From CAYGKP01 sp964350605 (GTDB taxonomy: Bacteria > Bacteroidota > Bacteroidia > Cytophagales > JAAEPT01), in assembly GCA_964350605.1 (NCBI GenBank), contig CAYGKP010000057.1, positions 1 to 12,949 on the forward strand: a DNA stretch of 12,949 nucleotides, written 5' to 3'. Positions 1 through 6,608 of this stretch are shown piece by piece (positions within the stretch are counted from its first letter, which is position 1; every line of letters begins with the position of its first letter). Below the pieces are notes generated by a model that saw nothing but the letters and a program-made list of their open reading frames with translations, made no database searches and was not told the DNA's origin. The translations under genes were made by a program, and so were the position numbers.

Positions 1-547
1 ACCACTGCCAGAATCGCTCGATGCTCATCACATCCTGGACATACAGGAAAAGCAAAAGAGTGATCATCAAGCGAATGCCCACCTCGCGGACGAACATGGG
101 AAAGGCCGCTCGTTGTTGTGCGGTGCACAGCAATTCGTACTGTGTGCCAAAAAGCATGAAGGCACACAACGGGAGGATCAAGTAGAAATAATCGGTGAAT
201 AGCGGCGAGCGAATGACATAAAAAGCCTCAATGGGGCCGCGAAATAGGAACAGCAGACCCGCAATTGCAGCGATGCCCACCAGGGACCAAAGCGCAATCA
301 ACCGCCAGAAGGAGCCATTCTCCCCTCGTCCTGCGTAGTGAGCATAAAACCGAATGAGCACGCCCGTCGAGCCCAAAGCGGCGAACTGGGACAGTACGAG
401 CGCTGAATCGCTCAGTGCCCAACGCAACCCGTTGTGCTCAGGGGAAAGGGCATCCGCAAAAAGAATCGATACGTTGTAAAAGCCAATCGGTACCCCGACA
501 GCTGCACTCGCAATGCCCCAGAAACTTTGTTTGGCTAATTTGCCCAC
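1..547 (-). CDS. Polysaccharide flippase (Wzx/MATE-like), N-terminal part
   Basis: The minus strand reads without a stop from the left edge up to a stop at 596-598. No ATG lies near the front of this frame. The best start is GTG at 547-545, giving a protein that opens with MGKLAKQSFWGI, which resembles the front of Bacteroidota oligosaccharide flippases; TTG at 589-587 is an alternative. The 182 visible residues are very hydrophobic, with likely membrane segments at about 8-30, 48-68, 83-102, 120-136 and 156-172, and basic residues at the short loops. Such proteins move lipid-linked oligosaccharide units across the inner membrane. The rest of the gene lies beyond the left edge. It diverges from the glycosyltransferase at 623 and would fit export of the glycan built by the neighbouring genes. 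The family call rests on hydrophobicity pattern and N-terminal resemblance, not on a catalytic motif; an O-antigen polymerase is less likely. Confidence 0.8.
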   Translation of the reverse strand, partial: MGKLAKQSFWGIASAAVGVPIGFYNVSILFADALSPEHNGLRWALSDSALVLSQFAALGSTGVLIRFYAHYAGRGENGSFWRLIALWSLVGIAAIAGLLFLFRGPIEAFYVIRSPLFTDYFYLILPLCAFMLFGTQYELLCTAQQRAAFPMFVREVGIRLMITLLLFLYVQDVMSIERFWQW

Positions 548-622
548 TTGCGCAAGTAGAATGCGATCGTCCCGATCTTTCGAGTACAAGGTCTGTCATT
601 TGGCTTGCCAGACCAAAACACC
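548..622. other. Divergent intergenic region, probable promoter area
   Basis: These 75 bases separate the inferred GTG start of the leftward flippase from the ATG of the rightward glycosyltransferase. Promoters for both units would be expected here. I searched both strands for the Bacteroidota -7 element TAnnTTTG and found no good match. A 12-base perfect palindrome (ACTTGCGCAAGT, 546-557) overlaps the flippase start, but a palindrome of this length is expected a few times by chance in a window of this size. If the flippase starts at TTG 589 instead, most of this region is coding. Confidence 0.35.
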
Positions 623-1516
623 ATGTTAATCAGCGTTGTGATATGCACCTATCATCGAGCAGCGATGCTCGGAGAAACACTTCAGTCCATCAGAGAGCTG
701 GGCGTTGCCATGCCAGAATTTGAGTTGCTGGTGATTGACAACAATAGCCCTGATGCCACCCATGAAGTAGTGTCTGCTTTTCAAACGGCAAACCCTGAAC
801 TTTCAGTGCGATACATCCATGAGGCAACACAAGGCCTCTCACACGCCAGGAATCGAGGCATTCACGAATCAAAAGCACCCTGGATCCTGTTTTTGGATGA
901 CGATGTAAATTGCGACCCTGGCTTATTGAAGGCCTATCAGGTTCATCTCTCCCAAACCGACGCTTCGGCATTTGGAGGCAGAATCCTACCCCACTTTGAA
1001 GGAGAGAGACCACGTTGGCTCAACCGATTTTTGTTGCCAGCCTTTGCTGTTCTCGACCTAGGCACTCGCTCGAAAAGGATGCCAGCCAACAACTACCCAA
1101 TGGGCGCAAACATGCTGATCTCCAAAGAGTCATTAGCGGGCTTGGGCGGTTTCAATACCAATTTGGGGAGGCAAGGCACCAAGTTGGAAGCAGGGGAAGA
1201 AAAAGACCTATTTGAACGACTTCGTGCCGCAGGAAAGTCCATTGGCTATACAGGCGAGGCCTTGGTTCATCACCGCATACCAGAAAAACGAACCCAATGG
1301 GCCTACCTTCGACGACAAGGCCTAGGCACGGGACGCAGTGCATGGATTCTAGCTGGCGGAGCCAAGGGCCGCACCGTTGTGCTACTTAAGGAACTGGGCA
1401 AATGGTTGGCGACCGTTGTACTATTTTTCGGCTACTTGTTACTGCTGCGCCCACAGGCATCTTGGATGCTGGTTCGGTTTCGGGCCATGGTCACCTTTGG
1501 CCTTCTGTCTCATTGA
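623..1516 (+). CDS. Family 2 glycosyltransferase (GT-A fold)
   Basis: The 297-residue protein starts at ATG 623; a TTG at 605 is in frame, but the family normally begins right at the ISVVICTYHR strand seen at residues 3-12. Other GT2 hallmarks are the VIDNNSPD segment near 37-44, the nucleotide-sugar and metal motif LDDD at 91-94, GANMLI around 161-166, an acidic EEKD stretch near 192-195 that would hold the catalytic base, and HH at 216-217. Residues 258-276 form a hydrophobic segment, so the C-terminus is probably membrane-anchored with the catalytic domain in the cytoplasm. Acceptor and donor cannot be read from the sequence. It is the first gene of the rightward run and lies 10 bases before the next start. 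It probably adds a sugar to the lipid-linked glycan that carries the nonulosonic acid. Base composition looks more AT-rich than in pseB and pseC. Confidence 0.9.
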   Translation: MLISVVICTYHRAAMLGETLQSIRELGVAMPEFELLVIDNNSPDATHEVVSAFQTANPELSVRYIHEATQGLSHARNRGIHESKAPWILFLDDDVNCDPGLLKAYQVHLSQTDASAFGGRILPHFEGERPRWLNRFLLPAFAVLDLGTRSKRMPANNYPMGANMLISKESLAGLGGFNTNLGRQGTKLEAGEEKDLFERLRAAGKSIGYTGEALVHHRIPEKRTQWAYLRRQGLGTGRSAWILAGGAKGRTVVLLKELGKWLATVVLFFGYLLLLRPQASWMLVRFRAMVTFGLLSH

Positions 1517-1526
1517 TACCCAAAGA

Positions 1527-2441
1527 ATGATCTCCCTGTTGTTTTCGCTCAAGCATTGGTTTGGCCTGCTGGGTCAAACGATGGAAAGCATCGTAAAAGT
1601 CATGCTGCTTTCCAGGTCTTCTGCTAGACTAGGTCAAGCAGCTAGAACAACTCTGGTATTGCTCGGAAATGGTCCCAGTCTGAAGACTACAATGGCAAGA
1701 CACCCAGGCTTGCTGCTAGACAAAGATGCCTTGTGTGTAAACATGGCGCCTATCTCCGAAGGCTTTATTGTGTGGAAACCCAACTACTACTTGCTATCAG
1801 CTCCTGAGGCGTTTTTGGCCAACGCCGATCAGCAGTATCGCGATCAGTGGAAAGCTCTTTTTGACCACATGGCTGAGGTGGTTGATTGGCCGCTGACTTG
1901 TTTCCTCCCCCAATTCGCGCGCAAATCGAAAACAGGCTGGGACCAAAAATTGAAGCAAAACCCGAACATCACCCTCTGCTATTTCAACACCACGCCGGCC
2001 GAGGGTTTTCGTTGGGTCCGCCACTTGGCGTACAACCGTCAATGGGGCATGCCTCGGCCGCACAACGTGATGATTCCCAGCCTGATGATGGGCCTTCGAA
2101 TGAACTACAAAAACCTGGTGATGATCGGCGCGGAACACAGTTGGTTGCCAAGCATTCAAGTGGACGAAAACAATGTGGCAACCGTAGGGTACAGTCACTT
2201 TTATGCCGATAATGAAATGCGGGCACCGATGCACCAGCGTGGGCAAGGCACACGGAAATTGCACGAGATTCTCCACAAGTTTATGCTCACTTTCGCCGGC
2301 TACTTCCCGATTCGGGCCTACGCAGAAAGCCGCGAACAAAAGGTTTGGAACGCCACGCCAGACTCGTTCATCGATGAGCTTGATCGGCTGAACCTCGAGG
2401 AATTCGAAAAGCAGGGCTATCGCTTTGCTGAAACCGACTAG
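1527..2441 (+). CDS. GNGPSL-motif protein; candidate glycosyltransferase (GT42/MptE-like)
   Basis: The 304-residue start is ATG 1527; the same frame is open further upstream, but only over the glycosyltransferase gene. Residues 1-40 are hydrophobic and basic and look like a membrane anchor or leader. Then come LVLLGNGPSL (43-52), a small polar segment with N72 (CVNMAP), KPNYYLL (85-91), NVMIPSLMMGL (180-190), LVMIGAEHSW (197-206) and YSHFYAD (222-228). A GNGPSL strand-loop, a following Asn, a G-hydrophobic-G/A strand and a late His-Tyr/Phe pair are also found in CstII-type GT42 sialyltransferases and in the MptE-like (DUF115) group, to which Maf nonulosonate transferases are related. This is resemblance by eye, not an alignment. 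Sitting just before pseB, it is a candidate for transferring the CMP-activated nonulosonic acid. The first third looks more AT-rich than the rest. The function is uncertain; that it is a real gene is likely. Confidence 0.8.
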   Translation: MISLLFSLKHWFGLLGQTMESIVKVMLLSRSSARLGQAARTTLVLLGNGPSLKTTMARHPGLLLDKDALCVNMAPISEGFIVWKPNYYLLSAPEAFLANADQQYRDQWKALFDHMAEVVDWPLTCFLPQFARKSKTGWDQKLKQNPNITLCYFNTTPAEGFRWVRHLAYNRQWGMPRPHNVMIPSLMMGLRMNYKNLVMIGAEHSWLPSIQVDENNVATVGYSHFYADNEMRAPMHQRGQGTRKLHEILHKFMLTFAGYFPIRAYAESREQKVWNATPDSFIDELDRLNLEEFEKQGYRFAETD

Positions 2442-2450
2442 TTTTGCCCC

Positions 2451-3491
2451 ATGGCCATTCGCCCCAGCTCTTCTTTCGACTTGAACGGCAGCTCGCTGCT
2501 CGTAACCGGTGGGACCGGTTCGTTCGGTAAGGCCTTCATTGCACGCCTCCTAAACGACTTCCCTCGCATTCGTCGCTTAGTGGTTCTCTCGCGAGACGAA
2601 CTCAAGCAATTCGAAATGGCCCAAATGTTTTCACCCAAGGAATATCCGCAGATGCGCTATTTCCTGGGCGACGTACGCGACAAAGATCGCCTTCACAAAG
2701 CCTTCGAGGGCATTGACTACGTAATCCATGCGGCGGCCCTCAAGCAAGTTCCGGCGGCGGAATACAACCCCATGGAGTTCATCAAGACGAACGTCCTGGG
2801 TGCCGAGAACGTAATCGATGCGGCGATCCATTGCGGCGTCAAGCGCGTGGTTGCGCTCTCGACCGACAAGGCCGCTGCGCCGATCAACTTGTACGGGGCC
2901 ACCAAGCTGTGCTCCGACAAGCTATTCGTAGCCGCTAACAACACCAAGGGCCACCGCGACATCCGTTTTTCCGTGGTGCGCTATGGCAACGTAATGGGCT
3001 CGCGCGGTTCGGTCATTCCGTTCTTCTTGGACCGGAAAGGAAATGGTGTACTGCCGATCACCGATCCGCAGATGAGCCGCTTCAATATTTCGCTCGAGGA
3101 AGGCATTGATCTGGTCCTCTTTGCGTTGGAGACCGCTTGGGGTGGCGAGGTGTTTGTGCCCAAGTTGCCCAGCTACAATATCAGCGTGTTGGCTGAAGCC
3201 ATCGATCCAAAGGCCAAGCAAGAAACAGTGGGCATCCGTCCAGGCGAAAAGCTGCACGAGGACATGTTCACCGCAACCGACTCGTACTACACCGTCGAGT
3301 TCGAAGAGCACTACGAAATCCTGCCAGCCATGCCCGCTTGGGACCCCGAGGAATTCCTGCAGGTCAAAGGCGGCACGCGCACCGAAAAAGGCAAAGCCTA
3401 TAATTCGGGCGAAAACACCGAGTGGCTGACAGTCGAAGAGATTCGCGAATTGATTCGCACCCACATCGACCCGGCTTTCGCCGTCGAGTAA
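2451..3491 (+). CDS. pseB: UDP-N-acetylglucosamine 4,6-dehydratase (inverting), PseB
   Basis: PseB catalyses the first step of pseudaminic acid synthesis: NADP-dependent C4 oxidation, C5/C6 dehydration and C5 inversion of UDP-GlcNAc, giving the 4-keto-L-arabino sugar. The 346-residue protein is a full-length short-chain dehydrogenase with the cofactor loop TGGTGSFG at 19-26, the RDELKQ box at 48-53, AAALKQVPAAEYNP at 94-107, LSTDKA at 136-141 and LYGATK at 147-152. D139, K140 and Y148 have the same spacing as the catalytic Asp-Lys-Tyr set of H. pylori FlaA1, and K152 completes the YxxxK motif. PGEKLHE at 264-270 is the usual distal motif. ATG 2451 lies 9 bases after the preceding stop. Its stop codon overlaps the start of pseC by one base (TAATG), so the two are almost certainly translated together. 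RmlB/CapD-type retaining dehydratases are larger or lack the AAALKQVPAAEYNP context. Confidence 0.97.
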   Translation: MAIRPSSSFDLNGSSLLVTGGTGSFGKAFIARLLNDFPRIRRLVVLSRDELKQFEMAQMFSPKEYPQMRYFLGDVRDKDRLHKAFEGIDYVIHAAALKQVPAAEYNPMEFIKTNVLGAENVIDAAIHCGVKRVVALSTDKAAAPINLYGATKLCSDKLFVAANNTKGHRDIRFSVVRYGNVMGSRGSVIPFFLDRKGNGVLPITDPQMSRFNISLEEGIDLVLFALETAWGGEVFVPKLPSYNISVLAEAIDPKAKQETVGIRPGEKLHEDMFTATDSYYTVEFEEHYEILPAMPAWDPEEFLQVKGGTRTEKGKAYNSGENTEWLTVEEIRELIRTHIDPAFAVE

Positions 3492-4642
3492 TGGGGGGCA
3501 TCCCCTACGGTCGCCAGCAGATCACCGAGGCCGACATCCAAGCGGTCAGTGAGGTGCTGCGTTCCGATTTTCTGACCCAAGGCCCGGCCATCGAGGCCTT
3601 TGAAACGGCCTTTGCCGAGTACGTCGGTGCGCCTCATGCCATCGCCGTTGCGAACGGAACGGCTGCGCTTCACCTCTGCGTTCTCGCCTTAGGGCTGCAA
3701 CCTGGGGAACGTGTCATTACCACGCCCATCACGTTTGCGGCATCGGCCAACTGCGTGCGCTACGCGGGCGGCGAAGTATGGTTCGCTGATGTGGACCCAG
3801 CCACCGGGCTGCTCGACCCCAGCGAGGTTAGAAAGCTACTCAAGGCACACCCCAAAGGCTTCTTCAAAGGCATCATTCCCGTCGATTACGCCGGGCACCC
3901 CGCCGACCTTCGGGCCTTTCGCCAATTGGCCAACGAGTACGACCTCTGGCTAATCGAAGATGCTTGTCATGCCCCCGGCGGCGCCATCGTAGAGGGAAAC
4001 AAGGAAATCCGTTGCGGATCGGGGCAATTGACTGAGTTGGCCATTTTCTCCTTCCACCCAGTCAAACACATTGCGTGCGGCGAGGGAGGCATGGTCACAA
4101 CCGCCAACGCCGAACTGGCCGAGAAAATTCGACTGCTCCGTACCCACGGCATCACCAAGGACCCTGTTCGAATGGGCCAAAATCCCGGCGGTTGGTACTA
4201 CGAAATGCAGGAGTTGGGCTACAACTACCGCCTCTCGGACATGCAAGCCGCACTGGGCAACTCGCAATTGCAACGCGCCGACGAGGGCTTGGACCGCCGC
4301 CACGAAATCGCCGAGCGGTATGACGAGGCGTTTGAGGACATGGACGACATCGCCCCCCTGGAAGTAGCAGAAAACATAGCACATGCCTACCACCTCTACG
4401 TGGTGCAAACCACCCGTCGGAAGGAGCTCTACGACTACCTGCGCAGCCAGGAGATTTACGCGCAAGTCCACTACATCCCCGTACACCAGCTCCCCTACTA
4501 CCAGGGCAACCCCACCACTCCTGAACGCTTGCCCTGCGCGGAAGCCTTCTATGGCGGCTGTTTGAGTTTGCCGATGTTCCCTTCCCTGACCGACGAAGAA
4601 CAAGAACGTGTCATCGCTTCGGTCCTAGCTTTCCACAACTAA
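3491..4642 (+). CDS. pseC: UDP-4-amino-4,6-dideoxy-N-acetyl-beta-L-altrosamine transaminase, PseC
   Basis: PseC is the PLP-dependent aminotransferase that follows PseB and puts an amino group at C4, using glutamate as donor. The frame is open upstream, but ATG 3491, overlapping the pseB stop, gives the normal start MGGIPYGRQQI and 383 residues, typical for DegT/DnrJ/EryC1 enzymes. Visible motifs are NGTAALHL (55-62), the cofactor-contacting EDACHA (156-161) and FSFHPVKHIACGEGG (186-200), in which K192 is the Schiff-base lysine. GYNYRLSDMQAALG (243-256) and YAQVHYIPVH (323-332) are further family signatures. Six G residues (3493-3498) directly follow the AT of the start codon. The next gene begins 6 bases after the stop. 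WecE- or ArnB-like transaminases share the fold; the pairing with pseB makes PseC much the better assignment. Confidence 0.96.
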   Translation: MGGIPYGRQQITEADIQAVSEVLRSDFLTQGPAIEAFETAFAEYVGAPHAIAVANGTAALHLCVLALGLQPGERVITTPITFAASANCVRYAGGEVWFADVDPATGLLDPSEVRKLLKAHPKGFFKGIIPVDYAGHPADLRAFRQLANEYDLWLIEDACHAPGGAIVEGNKEIRCGSGQLTELAIFSFHPVKHIACGEGGMVTTANAELAEKIRLLRTHGITKDPVRMGQNPGGWYYEMQELGYNYRLSDMQAALGNSQLQRADEGLDRRHEIAERYDEAFEDMDDIAPLEVAENIAHAYHLYVVQTTRRKELYDYLRSQEIYAQVHYIPVHQLPYYQGNPTTPERLPCAEAFYGGCLSLPMFPSLTDEEQERVIASVLAFHN

Positions 4643-4648
4643 GACAAG

Positions 4649-6421
4649 ATGAGTGTTCACAATATCCTGGAGGTAGCCAATGTTCACGGGGGCAATTTCG
4701 ATGAACTGATGGGACTGATCGACGATTATGCCGGCTATTCTGCCCCGCAATTCGGCATCAAATTCCAACCCTTCAAGTATAATCGCATCGCCACGGCAGA
4801 TCATGCCTGGTACAGTGTCTATCAAGAACTGTTCTTTGATCCAGCGAAATGGACCATAGCAATTGATGCGGCGGCGAAAACCAAATTGGTGTGGATCGAC
4901 ACCTTCGATACCTATTCAGCAGAGATCATCAAGGCGAACTTGAGCAAAATTCACGGCTTGAAATTCCAAGCCTCGGTGGTCCATAACCAACGGTTGATCG
5001 ATGCACTGGCCCAGATCAACCTTTCTAAGCAGGTGCTGGTGGTCAACATATCTGGCTACCCCATCGAACAAATCGCCGCTTTGGCCAGTGACTTGAGTGC
5101 CCGTTTACAGCCAAAGGCACTGCACCTTCAAATCGGCTTCCAGGCTTACCCCACAGCACTCGAAGACTCGGGATTGGGTAAAATCGGAATACTTCGACAG
5201 GCCTTTCCCAATCTGCTGATTTCCTATACCGAGCACCTTGATCCTAACGATGTCGACAGCCGTCTCTTGCCGGCAATTGCTGCTCAAATGGGCGTCTCCT
5301 CCATTGAGAAACATGTGCGCCGCACGGGCGAACCACCGAAATACGATCACTATTCAAGCAGCACGCCCGAGCAATACGCTGAGTATGTTGCGTTGTTCAA
5401 TCGCTATCAAAAAGCAGTTGATCAGCCTTTTATTAATCAATCGGAGACTGACTATTTGAAGAACTCATACCAAGTCCCCCTGTTGGACGAAGACTTGGAA
5501 GCCGGAGATGTTGTCGCACCAGGGCATCTTTCTTTTCGCCGAAGCCCTCAGACAGGCCTCACCTACCCCGAACTGATTGACACCCTGGCCAGTCGTATGG
5601 TGCTCGCCCAGCCAAAAAAAGCCGGACAAACACTACAATCTGAAGACTTTCGGCCTGCCAAAATCGGGGCACTCATCGCCTGCCGACTCAAGTCGACACG
5701 CCTGCCGAAAAAAGCTGTGCTGGACATCGAAGGGTTATCAGCCACAGAGCTTTGTGTGAAGCACTCCATGATGCTGCCTGTCGACAAAGTAGTCCTTGCG
5801 ACCAGCGACTTGAAAGATGACGCAGAGCTGGCGGGCCACACCCATGATCCATCCGTACTGTTTTTTCAAGGTGATCCGGTGGATGTCATGCGCCGTTTTC
5901 TCGATGCGGCCACTTTACATGATATCGATACGATCGTGCGGATCACCGCAGACTGTCAATACCCCGGAGCCGAACTCACCGATCTATTGCTTGATGCCCA
6001 CTTCCGTACTGGTGCCGACTTCACGCGGCCCAAAAAAGCCGCAATTGGCACCGGCTTAGAGATCATCTCGACCAAGGCCCTGGCAAGGGCGAAAACGTTA
6101 TTCCCCAAGGCGGACTATTCGGAGTATATGACTTATTACTTCATCAACAACCCCAGCAAGTTCCGCATCACTGAAATCGACTTGCCACAGGAGATGATTC
6201 GCGACTATCGGTTGACATTGGACTATCCCGAGGACCTTGAGATGTTTCGAGAAGTACAGCGGTATTTCAATCGAAATCGCCTTGAATTTAGCCTTCCACG
6301 CCTCTTCGAGTTTCTTGACAAGAACCCACAGGTAGCAAAAATGAACCAGGGAATGAACGTGAAATACCTTCAAGACCCCGACCTGATCGAAACGCTACGC
6401 AGAGTCACGACACTTTCCTGA
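4649..6421 (+). CDS. NeuB-like domain fused to SpsF/PseF-type cytidylyltransferase
   Basis: This 590-residue protein joins two normally separate functions. Residues 1-265 resemble a sialic-acid-synthase barrel: EVANVHGG (8-15) matches the usual E-IG-NH-G segment, KFQPFK (38-43) the substrate-lysine strand, YTEH (193-196) and IEKH (219-222) the two manganese-binding histidines, and KYDHYSS (231-237) the loop after it. The lysine of the YKxAS strand seems to be lost (KFQAS, 105-109), so activity is doubtful. Residues 274-335 look like the SAF/antifreeze-like domain. Residues 338-590 are SpsF-like: CRLKSTRLPKK (345-355), VVLATSD (381-387), FQGDPVDVMRRF (406-417) and RITADC (431-436). That half should make the CMP-activated nonulosonic acid from CTP; no other cytidylyltransferase is visible. 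ATG 4649 is 6 bases after pseC. A complete pseI lies downstream, so the NeuB half is either accessory or acts on another substrate. Confidence 0.88.
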   Translation: MSVHNILEVANVHGGNFDELMGLIDDYAGYSAPQFGIKFQPFKYNRIATADHAWYSVYQELFFDPAKWTIAIDAAAKTKLVWIDTFDTYSAEIIKANLSKIHGLKFQASVVHNQRLIDALAQINLSKQVLVVNISGYPIEQIAALASDLSARLQPKALHLQIGFQAYPTALEDSGLGKIGILRQAFPNLLISYTEHLDPNDVDSRLLPAIAAQMGVSSIEKHVRRTGEPPKYDHYSSSTPEQYAEYVALFNRYQKAVDQPFINQSETDYLKNSYQVPLLDEDLEAGDVVAPGHLSFRRSPQTGLTYPELIDTLASRMVLAQPKKAGQTLQSEDFRPAKIGALIACRLKSTRLPKKAVLDIEGLSATELCVKHSMMLPVDKVVLATSDLKDDAELAGHTHDPSVLFFQGDPVDVMRRFLDAATLHDIDTIVRITADCQYPGAELTDLLLDAHFRTGADFTRPKKAAIGTGLEIISTKALARAKTLFPKADYSEYMTYYFINNPSKFRITEIDLPQEMIRDYRLTLDYPEDLEMFREVQRYFNRNRLEFSLPRLFEFLDKNPQVAKMNQGMNVKYLQDPDLIETLRRVTTLS

Positions 6422-6608
6422 TAAATTGAGCCTGGCTAGGGCCGAACATCCTACGTGCGTATCATACATCCGTGCGAAGCTCGCCCAGCGGAATCAATCC
6501 CACCGACCTTTTGAGGGGTATCATCTCAAGTAGCGAAAGAAACTGGTGAGCAGCACAATCCAAACTTGGTGGATCCCATTCGACTGCACAAAAAAACGAT
6601 GCTAGCTG
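6422..6608 (+). other. 187-base gap inside the operon, no convincing gene
   Basis: All other junctions between 623 and 10022 are 18 bases or less, so this gap stands out. In the frame that continues from the fusion gene, a GTG at 6454 starts a short reading frame of 19 codons ending in TGA (6511-6513); after the TGA the same frame is open for 35 codons to a TGA at 6619-6621. I recognise no family in either piece. The minus strand is also open here but reads into pseG. The region ends with seven A residues (6590-6596), 12 bases before the pseG start. No strong hairpin with a T-run and no TAnnTTTG promoter element was found. It may hold a weak promoter, a leader or the remains of a small gene. 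Confidence 0.4.

Noticed and set aside
228..422. Minus-strand open frame of 64 codons with arginine-rich translation
   Set aside because: It lies inside the flippase gene in another frame of the same strand; the longer frame has clear membrane-protein character.
546..557. Perfect 12-base palindrome ACTTGCGCAAGT as an operator
   Set aside because: About three such palindromes are expected by chance in 13 kb, and it overlaps the probable flippase start codon.
605..622. TTG 605 as the start of the family 2 glycosyltransferase
   Set aside because: ATG 623 places the first beta strand at the usual position right after the start; the extra six residues are not family-like.
1797..2339. Minus-strand open frame of 180 codons opposite the GNGPSL gene
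   Set aside because: No recognisable motif and unlikely composition; it mirrors the codon structure of the plus-strand gene.
2922..3464. Minus-strand open frame of 180 codons opposite pseB
   Set aside because: Antisense to a conserved enzyme with complete motifs; no family resemblance of its own.
3950..4603. Minus-strand open frame of 217 codons opposite pseC
   Set aside because: Long only because of the codon bias of pseC on the other strand; no start context and no known domain.
6422..6460. Rho-independent terminator after the fusion gene
   Set aside because: Only short imperfect GC pairings are seen and no T-run follows.
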